A stretch of 64,000 bases of DNA, taken from contig NZ_AP014627.1 of assembly GCF_001547895.1 (NCBI RefSeq), positions 1,367,501 through 1,431,500 of the forward strand. The letters are read 5' to 3'. Source of the DNA: Pseudomonas sp. Os17 (GTDB lineage: Bacteria > Pseudomonadota > Gammaproteobacteria > Pseudomonadales > Pseudomonadaceae). Positions within the stretch are counted from its first letter, which is position 1. Every line of letters begins with the position of its first letter. Both the position numbers and the translations under genes were made by a program. The notes under the pieces were generated by a model, which searched no databases, had not been told where the DNA came from, and saw only the letters and a list, made by a program, of their open reading frames with translations. Below, in pieces: positions 33,108-41,898 of the stretch.

Positions 33108-33548
33108 TCAGCTTCTCCTTCTGCACAGAACCTTGTGCACGCTCGAGGTATTCGAATGTGCCACGACACAGCCTGTGTCGCTGCCTGCTCGGCCCAGCGT
33201 GCGAGCAATGCTCCTGCGCCGATTGCTGCTGACCGTCGCTGGGCGGCAATCGAGGTATCCACAGAGGTCCTGCTTTCCTTTATTGAGAAAACAATTGCAC
33301 TGCAAGGCGCATCAGGGCGGCCTCCTGAACCGTCCTCAATGCATTAATGGAAACCTTCGGACATGACTTGATCATGTGCCCAGAAAGTCTTGGCTGGCAA
33401 TCGCTTCTTGATGAACTTATCGGCTTGTGCACCATTGGTCGGGCGCGGCGGCAGGGGGCTGTACCCCTGATTTACTAAGTTACAGCGCTGGGCCCGGGAA
33501 GGGGCCGCGGGCGTTCATTCGTGAAAGCGAAGGGCAAGGAGGCAAGGG
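33108..33548. other. intergenic region between LOG gene and RHH gene
   Basis: About 440 bases with no convincing gene. A small perfect hairpin (CGACACAGCCTGTGTCG) lies near 33165-33181. AT-richer parts around 33275-33300 could hold the promoter of the LOG gene on the minus strand. A strong ribosome-binding site, AAGGAGG, ends the region in front of the RHH gene. No small RNA could be assigned. Confidence 0.5.
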
Positions 33549-33743
33549 ATGACCACTGTTGTGCTGGAAATCGATCCGCAGTTGTACCAGCTATTGCAAG
33601 CCGCTGCGGCGGCCCATGATTTGAGCCTTGAGGAAGAGTGCCGGCGGCGCCTGGCGGGCGAGGAGCCGCACTCGCGTTACCTGCAGGCCCTGGTGGCGGA
33701 GTTGCGCGCCGAGGATCTGCAGCGACGCGCGGCCCGCTCTTGA
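33549..33743 (+). CDS. ribbon-helix-helix protein (FitA-like), no toxin partner
   Basis: A 64-residue protein resembling FitA/Arc-type antitoxins: TTVVLEIDPQLYQLLQAAAAAHDLSLEEECRRRLAG is a beta strand followed by two helices. It has a strong AAGGAGG ribosome-binding site. No PIN-domain toxin follows; the next gene is convergent and unrelated. It is therefore either an orphan antitoxin or a small DNA-binding regulator. Confidence 0.75.
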   Translation: MTTVVLEIDPQLYQLLQAAAAAHDLSLEEECRRRLAGEEPHSRYLQALVAELRAEDLQRRAARS

Positions 33744-34169
33744 TTACTTCTTCTTGGGAGTGTTCTGGGAGGGGCAGTCCGATTCCTGGAAGCGTGCCGA
33801 GGCCACCGGGCGATTGGTACGGTTCTCGGTAAATTCGTAGCGCATGATTGCGCCTTTGGCCATTAGCTTGCGGTAGTTGGGGTTGCGGCAGACGCTGGCA
33901 CCCAGTTGCAGGTAGACCGCCTTGGGATTGGCGCGCATCTGGGCGGCGTGAGCGGACTGGACGCTGAGGTGGTTGATCAGCTCTTTGCCTTCAACGGTAT
34001 AACCCTGATCGAGGATGTTTTCGTTGATTTCCCGGGGAGTGCCGACGTTGCTTTCCGCAGCGACCTTCTCCAGCATTTTGCTCAGTTCGAACTCTTGCAA
34101 AGACGCAGCCTGGACTCCCAGAGGCAAGGCCAGCAGAAGGGCGACGGTAGGGATGGTAAAGCGCAACAT
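33744..34169 (-). CDS. PA3611-like quorum-sensing-regulated virulence factor family protein
   Basis: A 141-residue exported protein. The signal peptide (FTIPTVALLLALPLGVQAA) is followed by a small helical domain with two Cys (VCRNPNYR, ESDCPS), typical of the PA3611 family found near recA-recX in Pseudomonas. ATG 34169 with AGGAGAG is chosen over a longer in-frame start (34187). Its function is not settled; the family name comes from P. aeruginosa. Confidence 0.8.
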   Translation of the reverse strand: MLRFTIPTVALLLALPLGVQAASLQEFELSKMLEKVAAESNVGTPREINENILDQGYTVEGKELINHLSVQSAHAAQMRANPKAVYLQLGASVCRNPNYRKLMAKGAIMRYEFTENRTNRPVASARFQESDCPSQNTPKKK

Positions 34170-34360
34170 GAAACTCTCCTGGTGCAATGACTGAAGCTTC
34201 GACCAGTCACTCGACTGTGCGTTCAGTGGCGACGAATTATAGGGGGAGAGCCAGGAAGGCGGTACAGGTTTGAACAGATAGCTCTGATAAACTTGTCCGA
34301 CTTTTTCCCGCCTCGAGTTTTTGACGTGTTGATTCCTGCCCTTTGCCGGTGTGGCCTGCG

Positions 34361-35071
34361 ATGAGCCACGCGGTATCCCGCCTACGTGATTTGCGTATGG
34401 CTCGTGTGGTCAAACCCTTTTTCGCCCGGGGCTCGCGAGCCGAGCGTTGCCCGCGCTGCCGCGTGATTCCCAGTCATTGCCTGTGTGCCTGGCGGCCAAA
34501 GGTCAGTGCCGAATCGGCCATGTGCCTGGTGATGCACGATGTGGAGCCGCTCAAACCGAGCAATACCGGGTGGTTGATCGCCGATGTGATTGCCGACACT
34601 TGGGCGTTTCACTGGTCCCGCACCGAGGTCGATCCACAATTGCTGGCCTTGCTGGCGGATCCGCAGTGGCAGCCTTATATCGTGTTCCCCGGCGAGTTCG
34701 TGGCCCCCGAGCGGGTGGTCAGTGAGGTCCGGCGGCAAGAAGGCAAGCGCCCGTTGTTCATTCTGTTGGATGCCACCTGGAGCGAAGCCCGCAAGATGTT
34801 TCGCAAGAGCCCGTATCTTGAGCACTTGCCGGTCCTGAGCCTGTCGTCCGAGAAGCTGTCGCGCTACAAACTGCGCCGCTCCAAGCGCGACGACCATTTC
34901 TGTACCGCCGAGGTTGCCGCGTTATGCCTGGAGCTGGCGGGGGACGAGCAGGTCAGCCAGGTCCTGGATGCCTACCTTGATGTGTTCAGCACCCATTACC
35001 TGTCGGCGAAGTTCCAGAAAGCCATCGATCCCCAGGATGAAGTGCACTCCCGGCTCAAGCCCTTTGTGTAG
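34361..35071 (+). CDS. tapT: tRNA-uridine aminocarboxypropyltransferase (DTW domain)
   Basis: A 236-residue DTW-domain protein of the TapT/TuaA family, which makes acp3U in the variable loop of tRNA using S-adenosylmethionine. The N-terminal Cys cluster (CPRCRVIPSHCLC) and the DATW motif at 137-140, followed by SEARKMFRKSPYL, are visible. The 3' end overlaps the convergent permease gene by 17 bases. A TTG start 18 bases upstream is an alternative. Confidence 0.88.
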   Translation: MSHAVSRLRDLRMARVVKPFFARGSRAERCPRCRVIPSHCLCAWRPKVSAESAMCLVMHDVEPLKPSNTGWLIADVIADTWAFHWSRTEVDPQLLALLADPQWQPYIVFPGEFVAPERVVSEVRRQEGKRPLFILLDATWSEARKMFRKSPYLEHLPVLSLSSEKLSRYKLRRSKRDDHFCTAEVAALCLELAGDEQVSQVLDAYLDVFSTHYLSAKFQKAIDPQDEVHSRLKPFV

Positions 35072-35963
35072 TGGTGGCGTTTGCCTGTTTTTTTTGCGGC
35101 CATAGCTGGGCAACCAGCATGCCGCCGAGCATCAGGGCGCAGCCGAAATAGCCGCGCATCTGCAGCGACTCATCCAGTAGCCAGGCCCCGGCGACGGCGG
35201 CGAACACGGCTTCGAGGGAGAGGATGATCGCGGCGTGGGAGGCAATTGCGTTCTTTTGAGCGATCACCTGCAAGGTGTAACCGACGCCGACCGCAATCAC
35301 GCCGCCATAAAGAATGGCTGGCCCGGCAGCGACGATCGCGCTCCAGCGAATCGGCTCCAGGCATAGCGCCAGGATCAGGCTCACCACTGAGCAGGTGGCA
35401 AATTGCAGGAAGGCCAGGCGAATCGGGTCATGGCGGCTGGCGAATACGCCCACCAGAATCACGTGCCCACCCCAGACAAAGGCGCCGATCAGTTGCAGCC
35501 AGTCGCCGGAGGCCACCTGAAAGCCGTCGCCGACGCTCAGCAGGAACATCCCCACCACGGCCAGCACCGCGCCGATCCAGGTGCCCAGGCCGGTCTTGTG
35601 GCCAATCAGCAATCCCAGCAGCGGCACTACAATGACGTAAAGCCCGGTGATGAACCCGGCATTGGTGACACTGGTAAACAACAGCCCGACCTGCTGCAGA
35701 TTGATCCCCAGAGCAAGGGCCAGCCCCATCAGCATGCCGCCCAGCAACAGGCCGCGATTGAGCAGCGGTGCGGCAGGGCGATCGGCCGCCGCCCTGCGCA
35801 GGACCAGCGGTAGCAGGCAGAGTGAACCCAGAGCGAAGCGCAGTCCGGAATAAAGGAAGGGCCCGATATGATCCATGCCGGAGGTTTGGGCGACAAACGC
35901 CGATCCCCAGATCACGGCGGTGATCAGCATCAGGACATCGGCACGCAAGGCTTGGCTTCGCAT
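35055..35963 (-). CDS. EamA/DMT-family permease
   Basis: A 302-residue inner-membrane transporter with ten predicted membrane segments in two EamA repeats (ADVLMLITAVIWGSAFVAQ at the N-terminus, SLEAVFAAVAGAWLLDESL in the second repeat). The substrate is unknown; the family exports metabolites. ATG 35963 is chosen over an upstream start (36038) because the extra N-terminus is polar and unlike the family. Confidence 0.85.
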   Translation of the reverse strand: MRSQALRADVLMLITAVIWGSAFVAQTSGMDHIGPFLYSGLRFALGSLCLLPLVLRRAAADRPAAPLLNRGLLLGGMLMGLALALGINLQQVGLLFTSVTNAGFITGLYVIVVPLLGLLIGHKTGLGTWIGAVLAVVGMFLLSVGDGFQVASGDWLQLIGAFVWGGHVILVGVFASRHDPIRLAFLQFATCSVVSLILALCLEPIRWSAIVAAGPAILYGGVIAVGVGYTLQVIAQKNAIASHAAIILSLEAVFAAVAGAWLLDESLQMRGYFGCALMLGGMLVAQLWPQKKQANATTTQRA

Positions 35964-36201
35964 GATGGCACTCTTATTAGTTAGCCGGCTAAGATGCCGC
36001 AAAGCTTCACGCTTGACCACCCCGGCTGCGCTGGGCATGCTTGGCGCCGATTAGGGCGCCAGCGCTGTTTGAACCACCGTTTTGCTCAGGCTTTTCGCGG
36101 TGTTCGTGCTCTTTGGGTGTCGCACTCTGGCGAGCACTCGTGTTGCCTGGATAAGGGCTGAATGCATCAGTCCTGCCATGAAAAACAGGATCATTTGAAA
36201 A

Positions 36202-36852
36202 ATGGCCACATACGAAATCCTGATTGCCGATGACCACCCGCTGTTTCGCAGTGCGCTGCATCAAGCCGTCACCCTGGGCCTGGGGCCTGATGTGCGTCTG
36301 GTGGAAGTGGCGAGCATCGCTGAACTGGAAACCCGCCTGACCGAAAAAGCCGACTGGGACCTGGTCCTGCTGGACCTGAACATGCCCGGCGCCTACGGCT
36401 TTTCCGGTCTGGTGCTGTTGCGCGGGCAATACCCGCAGATTCCAGTGGTGATGGTGTCGGCCCAGGAAGAAGCCTCCGTCATGGTCCGTTCCCGAGAGTT
36501 CGGGGCCAGCGGTTTCATTCCCAAGTCCAGCTCCCTGGAAGTCATTCAACAAGCGGTGCGCAGTGTGCTGGACGGTGATGTCTGGTGGCCGCCCCAGGCG
36601 TTTGAAGAAGTCAGTGTTTCGGCGGAAGCCAAGGCCGCCAGCGAAGGCCTGGCCAGCCTGACGCCCCAGCAGTTCCGGGTCTTGACCATGGTCTGTGAAG
36701 GTTTGCTGAACAAGCAGATCGCGTATGAACTGAGTGTGTCGGAAGCGACGATCAAGGCCCACGTGACGGCGATCTTCCGCAAGCTTGGGGTTCGCACACG
36801 CACCCAGGCGGCCTTGCTTCTGCAACAACTTGAGTCAATTTCCAGCCATTAA
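36202..36852 (+). CDS. erdR: LuxR-family response regulator ErdR
   Basis: A 216-residue NarL-type regulator: a receiver domain with acidic pocket DD (10-11), phospho-acceptor Asp58 (VLLDLNMPG) and a conserved Lys in PKSSS, then a LuxR helix-turn-helix (LTPQQFRVLTMVCEGLLNKQIAYEL; 155-205). Sequence and position next to dgkA match ErdR of P. aeruginosa, a regulator of ethanol and alcohol oxidation. No histidine kinase lies beside it. Confidence 0.85.
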   Translation: MATYEILIADDHPLFRSALHQAVTLGLGPDVRLVEVASIAELETRLTEKADWDLVLLDLNMPGAYGFSGLVLLRGQYPQIPVVMVSAQEEASVMVRSREFGASGFIPKSSSLEVIQQAVRSVLDGDVWWPPQAFEEVSVSAEAKAASEGLASLTPQQFRVLTMVCEGLLNKQIAYELSVSEATIKAHVTAIFRKLGVRTRTQAALLLQQLESISSH

Positions 36853-36927
36853 CCGGCTGCTGGTTCACGCTTTTTTGACTTTGGTTGAACTAGCTTCCCC
36901 ACTTCTTTTTCTTCAGTTGCCCTGCCT

Positions 36928-37290
36928 ATGTCGCCTTTCAAAGGTCAAACCGGTCTTAAACGCATCCTTAACGCCGCCGGCTATTCGTTCGATGGCTTGC
37001 GCGCCGCTTTCACCGGCGAGGCAGCCTTTCGTCAACTGGTGCTGCTCAATGTGATCCTGATTCCCTTGAGCTTTTTGCTCCATGTCAGCCGGGTCGAGCG
37101 CGCGCTGCTGATAGCCGTGTGCCTGCTGGCGCTGATCGTCGAGCTGCTCAACTCGGCGGTGGAGGCGGCCATCGATCGCATTTCCCTGGATCGCCACCCG
37201 TTGTCGAAAAACGCCAAGGACATGGGCAGTGCCGCGCAGTTTGTTGCCCTGAGCATGATCACTATCGTCTGGGCGGTGATCCTGATCTAA
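36928..37290 (+). CDS. dgkA: diacylglycerol kinase DgkA
   Basis: A 120-residue integral membrane kinase that phosphorylates diacylglycerol released during membrane-derived glucan and LPS modification. Three membrane helices and the conserved ELLNSAVEAAIDRIS (catalytic Glu) and KNAKDMGSAAQF motifs are present. It lies 75 bases after erdR and overlaps the convergent LysR gene by four bases. Confidence 0.95.
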   Translation: MSPFKGQTGLKRILNAAGYSFDGLRAAFTGEAAFRQLVLLNVILIPLSFLLHVSRVERALLIAVCLLALIVELLNSAVEAAIDRISLDRHPLSKNAKDMGSAAQFVALSMITIVWAVILI

Positions 37291-38213
37291 GGAATGCTCG
37301 GCAGGACGATCTCGTCGCTGCGCTGCACCCCGGCGGTGAACGAACGGCACAGTTCGAGAAATTCGCGCATCGCCGAGGTCTGGTACTTCTGTTTGTGCCA
37401 GATGAAATAGAACTGCCGGGCCAAATCCAGCCCCGACGTTTCCACCGGCACCAGGCTGCCCCGGCGAAAGGCGTCCCGCAGCGCCAGGCGGGAGATGCAG
37501 CCAATACCCAATCCCGACTCCACTGCGCGCTTGATGGCTTCGGTATGTTCCAGCTCCAGGCGAATGTTCAGTGCGCTGCGATGATGACGCATGGCCTGGT
37601 CGAAGGTCAGGCGCGTGCCGGAACCCTGTTCGCGAAGAATCCAGGCTTCGTGGGTCAATTCCTCCATGCTGGCGTGGCCGCGTTTGGCCAGCGGATGCTG
37701 AGGCGCGCAGAACACCACCAGCTCATCCTCGACCCAGGTCTGCACCTCGATATCCGGGTGGCTGCAGTCGCCTTCGATTAGACCCAGATCAATTTCGTAG
37801 TGAGCCACCTGTTGCACGATATGCGCAGTGTTCTGCACATGGAGCTTCACCTGGCTTTCCGGGTGTACCTGCATGAAGCTGCCGATCAGCAGGGTCGCCA
37901 GGTAGTTGCCGATGGTCAGGGTCGCACCCACCGACAGCGAGCCGAAGCCGGACTTGCCGTTGAGCAGGTCCTCGATTTCCTTGGCCTGATCGAGCAGGGC
38001 CACCGCCTGGGGCAACAACTGTTTGCCCAGGGCATTGAGACTCAAGCGCTTGCCGGCACGGTCGAACAGCTGGCAGCTGGATTGGCGCTCGAGTTCGGTG
38101 ATCGAGGTGCTCGCCGCGGATTGCGACAGGGCCAGGAGCCCGGCAGCGCGAGAAACGCTCTCTTGCTGGGCGACGGCGACGAAGACTTGCAGTTGACGGA
38201 GAGTAAATCGCAT
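37287..38213 (-). CDS. finR: LysR-type regulator FinR
   Basis: A 308-residue LysR regulator: N-terminal winged helix (MRFTLRQLQVFVAVAQQESVSRAAGLLALSQSAASTSI) and a periplasmic-binding-like effector domain. It is transcribed away from fpr with about 120 bases between them, as in other pseudomonads where FinR activates fpr under superoxide stress. ATG 38213 is preferred; the longer frame (38288) runs into the promoter region. Confidence 0.88.
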   Translation of the reverse strand: MRFTLRQLQVFVAVAQQESVSRAAGLLALSQSAASTSITELERQSSCQLFDRAGKRLSLNALGKQLLPQAVALLDQAKEIEDLLNGKSGFGSLSVGATLTIGNYLATLLIGSFMQVHPESQVKLHVQNTAHIVQQVAHYEIDLGLIEGDCSHPDIEVQTWVEDELVVFCAPQHPLAKRGHASMEELTHEAWILREQGSGTRLTFDQAMRHHRSALNIRLELEHTEAIKRAVESGLGIGCISRLALRDAFRRGSLVPVETSGLDLARQFYFIWHKQKYQTSAMREFLELCRSFTAGVQRSDEIVLPSIP

Positions 38214-38332
38214 ATCGATATAACCGATAACCCTTATCTTAATAATCCAGTTAACAGATATTGTCGCCGCCATTAGAATGCTGTGCAATTGCGCTCATGG
38301 TCAGCGCAGGCAATTTCTAGGAGCCCCCGTAC

Positions 38333-39112
38333 ATGAGCAACATGAACCACGAGCGTGTCCTCAGTGTTCATCACTGGAATGACACTCTGTTCAGCTTCAA
38401 GTGCACCCGCGACCCGGGTCTGCGCTTCGAGAACGGTCAGTTCGTGATGATCGGCCTGCAACAGCCCAATGGCCGTCCGCTTATGCGTGCTTACTCCATT
38501 GCCAGCCCGAACTGGGAAGAGCATCTCGAATTCTTCAGCATCAAGGTTCCGGACGGTCCGCTGACTTCCCAACTGCAGCATCTGAAGGAAGGCGACGAGA
38601 TCATCATCAGCAAGAAGCCAACCGGTACCCTGGTACTGGATGACTTGAAGCCGGGCAAGCACCTGTACCTGCTCAGCACCGGCACCGGTCTGGCGCCGTT
38701 CATGAGCGTGATCCAGGATCCGGAAACCTATGAGCGTTTCGAAAAAGTGATCCTGTGCCACGGCGTACGCTACGTCAACGAAGTCGCCTACCGCGAGTTC
38801 ATCACCGAGCACCTGCCGCAGAACGAGTTCTTCGGCGAAGCGCTGCGTGAAAAGTTGATCTACTACCCCACCGTGACCCGCGAGCCGTTCGAGAACGAAG
38901 GCCGTCTCACCGACCTGATGCGCAGCGGCAAGCTGTTCCGCGACATCGGTCTGCCACCGATCAACCCGCAGGACGACCGCGCCATGCTGTGCGGCAGCCC
39001 GAGCATGCTGGAAGAAACCAGCGAAGTGCTCAACAGCTTCGGCCTGACCGTTTCGCCGCGCATGCGCGAACCGGGTGACTACCTGATCGAACGCGCCTTC
39101 GTCGAAAAGTAG
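38333..39112 (+). CDS. fpr: ferredoxin/flavodoxin-NADP+ reductase
   Basis: A 259-residue FAD-dependent reductase that exchanges electrons between NADPH and ferredoxin. The FAD site RAYSIAS and pyrophosphate site STGTGLAPFMS are visible, then LCHGVR and the NADPH-binding CGSPSM. The C-terminal VEK is of the bacterial subclass. A ribosome-binding site AGGAGCC precedes it. The stop codon TAG is also the start of a REP sequence. Confidence 0.95.
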   Translation: MSNMNHERVLSVHHWNDTLFSFKCTRDPGLRFENGQFVMIGLQQPNGRPLMRAYSIASPNWEEHLEFFSIKVPDGPLTSQLQHLKEGDEIIISKKPTGTLVLDDLKPGKHLYLLSTGTGLAPFMSVIQDPETYERFEKVILCHGVRYVNEVAYREFITEHLPQNEFFGEALREKLIYYPTVTREPFENEGRLTDLMRSGKLFRDIGLPPINPQDDRAMLCGSPSMLEETSEVLNSFGLTVSPRMREPGDYLIERAFVEK

Positions 39113-39131
39113 GAGCGAGCTTGCTCGCGAA
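39110..39131. repeat. REP sequence overlapping fpr stop
   Basis: TAGGAGCGAGCTTGCTCGCGAA is a common Pseudomonas REP unit with the palindrome GCGAGCTTGCTCGC. The first three bases are the fpr stop codon. Confidence 0.85.
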
Positions 39132-39182
39132 GATCGCCCAAGCAGCGCATTCGTGCTGATTGGGCACGATCTCCCGAACGCA

Positions 39183-39224
39183 AAAAAGCCCGCGTTGCCT
39201 GTCAAGGCAACGCGGGCTTTTTCG
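39183..39224. terminator. bidirectional terminator between fpr and trmO
   Basis: A long perfect stem (AAAAGCCCGCGTTGCC pairing with GGCAACGCGGGCTTTT) around a 6-base loop, with A-run and T-run on the two sides, ends both converging genes. Confidence 0.92.
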
Positions 39225-39234
39225 TTTCCGGGGT

Positions 39235-39930
39235 TCAGCCCGCCGGGACCACTTCCAGCACCCGGATCAGCCCCGGCTCGGGGTAATGCCAGCGCACATC
39301 CAGGTCCCAGAACTGCGCGCCGTATTCCCGCTCGGCAGTGGGCACCTGATAGGCCGGGCGCGGATCCTGGGCCAGGCACTGCTCGATCAACTCCACCAGG
39401 GGCTCCTGAAGGCGCTGAGCGTGGATCTGAGCCTGTTGCAGGGCATTATCCTGCCACTGCACCAGAATAATCTGCGGCGCGGCGCTGGCGATGTCATTGC
39501 TCGCCGTGGCAATGATGTCGGCGTAGGGCACGTAGGGCTTGATATCGAGGATCGGCGTGCCGTCCAGCAGGTCGATGCCGGAGATCCACAGGCGGTTGGC
39601 CTCGACCTTGTCCAGCTTGACCACCGACTGGCCGATGCCGTTGGGTCTGTGGGTGGCACGGGTAGCGAAGACCCCCATGGACTTGTTGCCCCCCAGGCGC
39701 GGCGGGCGCACCTTGAGCCGTGGCTTGTCCTCCAGGGCCTGGTGAAACAGGAACAGCAGCCAGACGTGGCTGACCTGCTCCAGTCCTTGCACCGCGTCGC
39801 CCTGATCGAAGGGCGCCACCAGCTCCAATACGCCGCGAGCGGCCGGGGCCAGTTGCGGTTGGCGCGGGATGGCGAACTTCTCCTTGAAGCAGGAGCGCAC
39901 GAAGCCGATGGGGGAAACGCTGTAGGTCAT
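39235..39930 (-). CDS. trmO: tRNA (N6-threonylcarbamoyladenosine37-N6)-methyltransferase TrmO
   Basis: A 231-residue TsaA/TrmO-fold enzyme that methylates t6A37 in tRNA-Thr. Motifs are SPIGFVRSCFKEKFAIPRQPQL, HVWLLFLFH, and GVFATRATHRPNGIGQSVVKL. A C-terminal extension with an aromatic-rich end is typical of the gammaproteobacterial form. Confidence 0.93.
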   Translation of the reverse strand: MTYSVSPIGFVRSCFKEKFAIPRQPQLAPAARGVLELVAPFDQGDAVQGLEQVSHVWLLFLFHQALEDKPRLKVRPPRLGGNKSMGVFATRATHRPNGIGQSVVKLDKVEANRLWISGIDLLDGTPILDIKPYVPYADIIATASNDIASAAPQIILVQWQDNALQQAQIHAQRLQEPLVELIEQCLAQDPRPAYQVPTAEREYGAQFWDLDVRWHYPEPGLIRVLEVVPAG

Positions 39931-39939
39931 TTGGCAAGC

Positions 39940-40004
39940 CTCAAGCCTTGCGCTACAAGCCGCCAGCTACAAGCCTTGAACTTGCAGCTTGAAGCTTGCA
40001 GCTG
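39940..40004. repeat. short repeated CAAGC/GCTTG intergenic element
   Basis: Repeats of CAAGCC, CTACAAGCC and GCAGCTTGAAGCTTGCAGCT fill the gap between trmO and the next gene, giving several small inverted pairs. Elements of this kind are widespread between Pseudomonas genes. Confidence 0.6.
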
Positions 40005-40006
40005 TC

Positions 40007-40468
40007 TTACGCTCTAACACGCAGGGTCAGGCCCTTGAGGAAGTTGCGCAGCAGCTGGTCGCCGCAGGGGCGGTAGTTGGTGTGGCCAAACTTGCGAAAC
40101 AGCGCGCTCAGCTCCGGCTTGGACACCGGGAAGTCGGCGGCCTTGAGCACGGCGTGCATGTCTTCTTCCTTGAGCTCGAAGGCTACCCGCAGCTTCTTCA
40201 GGATGATGTTGTTGGTCACCGGCAGCTCGATCGGCAGCGGCGGACGGCTTTCGTCCTTGCCGCGCTTGAAGATCACCAGGCCGTCGAGGAAGTGCGCCAT
40301 GACTTCGTCAGGGCAGTGCACGAAGCCTTCTTCCTCATCCTTCTTCAAGTAGCTGACGATGTCGTTGAGGCTGACCTTGAAGCCGGTCAGCTTGATGATG
40401 TCCACGACCTTCTTGTCGCTGATGTCGAGCATGTAGCGCACGCTGCGCAGTACATCGTTATGAATCAT
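40007..40468 (-). CDS. DUF1456 (YehS-like) protein
   Basis: A 153-residue protein with two DUF1456 repeats, visible as NDVLRSVRYMLDISDKKVVDIIKLTGF (N-half) and NNIILKKLRVAFELKEEDMHAVLKAADF (C-half). Each repeat is a helical, possibly nucleic-acid-binding unit. Function is unknown. ATG 40468 is the conserved start; a longer frame exists. Confidence 0.88.
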   Translation of the reverse strand: MIHNDVLRSVRYMLDISDKKVVDIIKLTGFKVSLNDIVSYLKKDEEEGFVHCPDEVMAHFLDGLVIFKRGKDESRPPLPIELPVTNNIILKKLRVAFELKEEDMHAVLKAADFPVSKPELSALFRKFGHTNYRPCGDQLLRNFLKGLTLRVRA

Positions 40469-40534
40469 GGTTACAGTCCTGATCAATGCGCGTGGAGCGC
40501 CGCGCCAGGGCACGGCGTCTGAATGGGGGCGGCT

Positions 40535-41245
40535 TTAGAACTTCTCTTTGGCCGACAGGTAGCGCCACTGGCCCAGCGGCACCTTGCCGATGGACACGCC
40601 GCCGACACGGATGCGGCGAATGGCGACGACCTTGAGGCCGACGGCTTGGCAAAACTGCGCGATCACACCCGGCTGCGGATTCTTCATGGCGAAGCGCAGG
40701 CGGTTTTCGTTCTGCCAGCTGGCCTTGACCGGCGGCAGCTCGCGGCCCTTGTAGGTCAGGCCGTGGTTCAGGCGGTTGAGGCCGTGATCGATCATCTCGC
40801 CTTCGACCTCGACCACGTATTCCTGCTCGATCTTGGCCGCGTCCGCGGTCAGCTTGCGCAGCACCTTCCAGTCCTGGGTGAACACCAGCAGGCCGCTGGC
40901 ATTGGGTTGCAGGTCGTCACTGGCGCTCAGGCGCAGGAAATGCCCACGCAGCGGACGTTTGCCGTAGCGGTGCTCCTGCGACAGGCTGTCGACGCTGATG
41001 GACTGCATGGCGCTGTCCAGGTCCTGGCCGGCGGGCACGTTGAGCAGGATGGTCACCGGCTCCGGTGCGGTGGCCTTGGCTTCGGGGTCGAGCACGACGG
41101 TTTGCGCGCCGACCTTGAACTGCGGCTCGTCGATGACTTCGCCGTCTACGGTGACCCAGCCGCCCTCGATGAACAGCTCAGCCTCCCGGCGGGAGCAGCC
41201 GACCAGTTCGATGAGGCGTTTGGAGAGACGAATCGGGTCAGTCAT
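40535..41245 (-). CDS. RsuA/RluB-like pseudouridine synthase, catalytic Asp not evident
   Basis: A 236-residue protein with an N-terminal S4 RNA-binding domain (RLSKRLIELVGCSRREAELFIEGGWVTVDG) and an RsuA-type pseudouridine synthase domain ending RIRVGGVSIGKVPLGQWR. The usual GRLDxxTxGLL active-site loop reads DDLQPNASGLLVFTQD, so the catalytic Asp position (113) appears to be Gln, while Asp110 and Asp111 lie just before it. It may therefore be a non-catalytic RNA-binding paralogue, or the loop may use a neighbouring Asp. Confidence 0.82.
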   Translation of the reverse strand: MTDPIRLSKRLIELVGCSRREAELFIEGGWVTVDGEVIDEPQFKVGAQTVVLDPEAKATAPEPVTILLNVPAGQDLDSAMQSISVDSLSQEHRYGKRPLRGHFLRLSASDDLQPNASGLLVFTQDWKVLRKLTADAAKIEQEYVVEVEGEMIDHGLNRLNHGLTYKGRELPPVKASWQNENRLRFAMKNPQPGVIAQFCQAVGLKVVAIRRIRVGGVSIGKVPLGQWRYLSAKEKF

Positions 41246-41327
41246 GTCAGGGGCCGTAACAAAAGAGGGCAGCTATTGTACCTGCCTGGCGCTGGTTAAT
41301 CGCGGGTCCATTTGCCGGCTGTGGCTT

Positions 41328-41801
41328 TTAGCCGCGCAGGGCTTGCAGCTGTGGCTGCTTCAGGCGCATGTGCAGCAGCGGGTAGGGCTGGCCCAGGCCG
41401 TCCTGTTCCGAGCGGCCGACCACTTCGAAACCCTGCTTGAAGTAGAAACCCAAGGCCTGGGGGTTCTGCTCGTTGACGTCCAGCTGATAGGCGTTCAAGT
41501 GCTCCACCGCGTAGTGCAGCAATTGCCGGCCCAGGCCCTGGCCGCGATGGGCCGGGTCGATGAACAGCATCTCGATCTTGCCCGCTGCCACGCCAGCGAA
41601 ACCGGTGATGCGCTGGCGTGGGTCGCGGGTACAGATCAGCATCACCGCATCCAGGTAGCGGGTCAGCACTAGGTTGCGCAGCAGCGCTATGTAGCTGTCC
41701 GGGAGAAAGTCGTGGGTGGCGCGCACCGAGTCTTCCCAGACGCGGACCAGTTCCGGGTAGTCGCTGACTTTCGGTGTGTGGATGACCGAGTGGTGGCGCA
41801 T
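41328..41801 (-). CDS. GNAT-family N-acetyltransferase
   Basis: A 157-residue acetyltransferase with the acetyl-CoA-binding loop RGQGLGRQLL preceded by the strand KIEMLFIDP, and the C-terminal NPQALGFYFKQGFEVVGR. The closest type by eye is the YiaC/YjaB-like small GNATs, whose substrate is not settled. ATG 41801 fits the family start (HHSVIHTPKVSDYPELVRVWE). Confidence 0.85.
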   Translation of the reverse strand: MRHHSVIHTPKVSDYPELVRVWEDSVRATHDFLPDSYIALLRNLVLTRYLDAVMLICTRDPRQRITGFAGVAAGKIEMLFIDPAHRGQGLGRQLLHYAVEHLNAYQLDVNEQNPQALGFYFKQGFEVVGRSEQDGLGQPYPLLHMRLKQPQLQALRG

Positions 41802-41845
41802 GCCGCTTGTCCCTGAGGTGATTGGCAAGGGCTAACGATAGACCG

Positions 41846-41895
41846 AAAAAAGCCCCGCATCTCGTGGCGAGAGCGGGGCTTGGCAGTTTTTTTAC
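41846..41895. terminator. bidirectional terminator between rimO and GNAT genes
   Basis: AGCCCCGC (41851-41858) pairs with GCGGGGCT (41873-41880), with an inner TCTC/GAGA extension. A-run on the left and a seven-T run on the right are present. Confidence 0.8.
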
Positions 41896-41898
41896 GCC

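Noticed and set aside
36007..36200. Possible short minus-strand protein ending GAKHAQRSRGGQA upstream of erdR
   Set aside because: No start codon with a ribosome-binding site in the gap; the open frame continues antisense to erdR. Kept as unproven.
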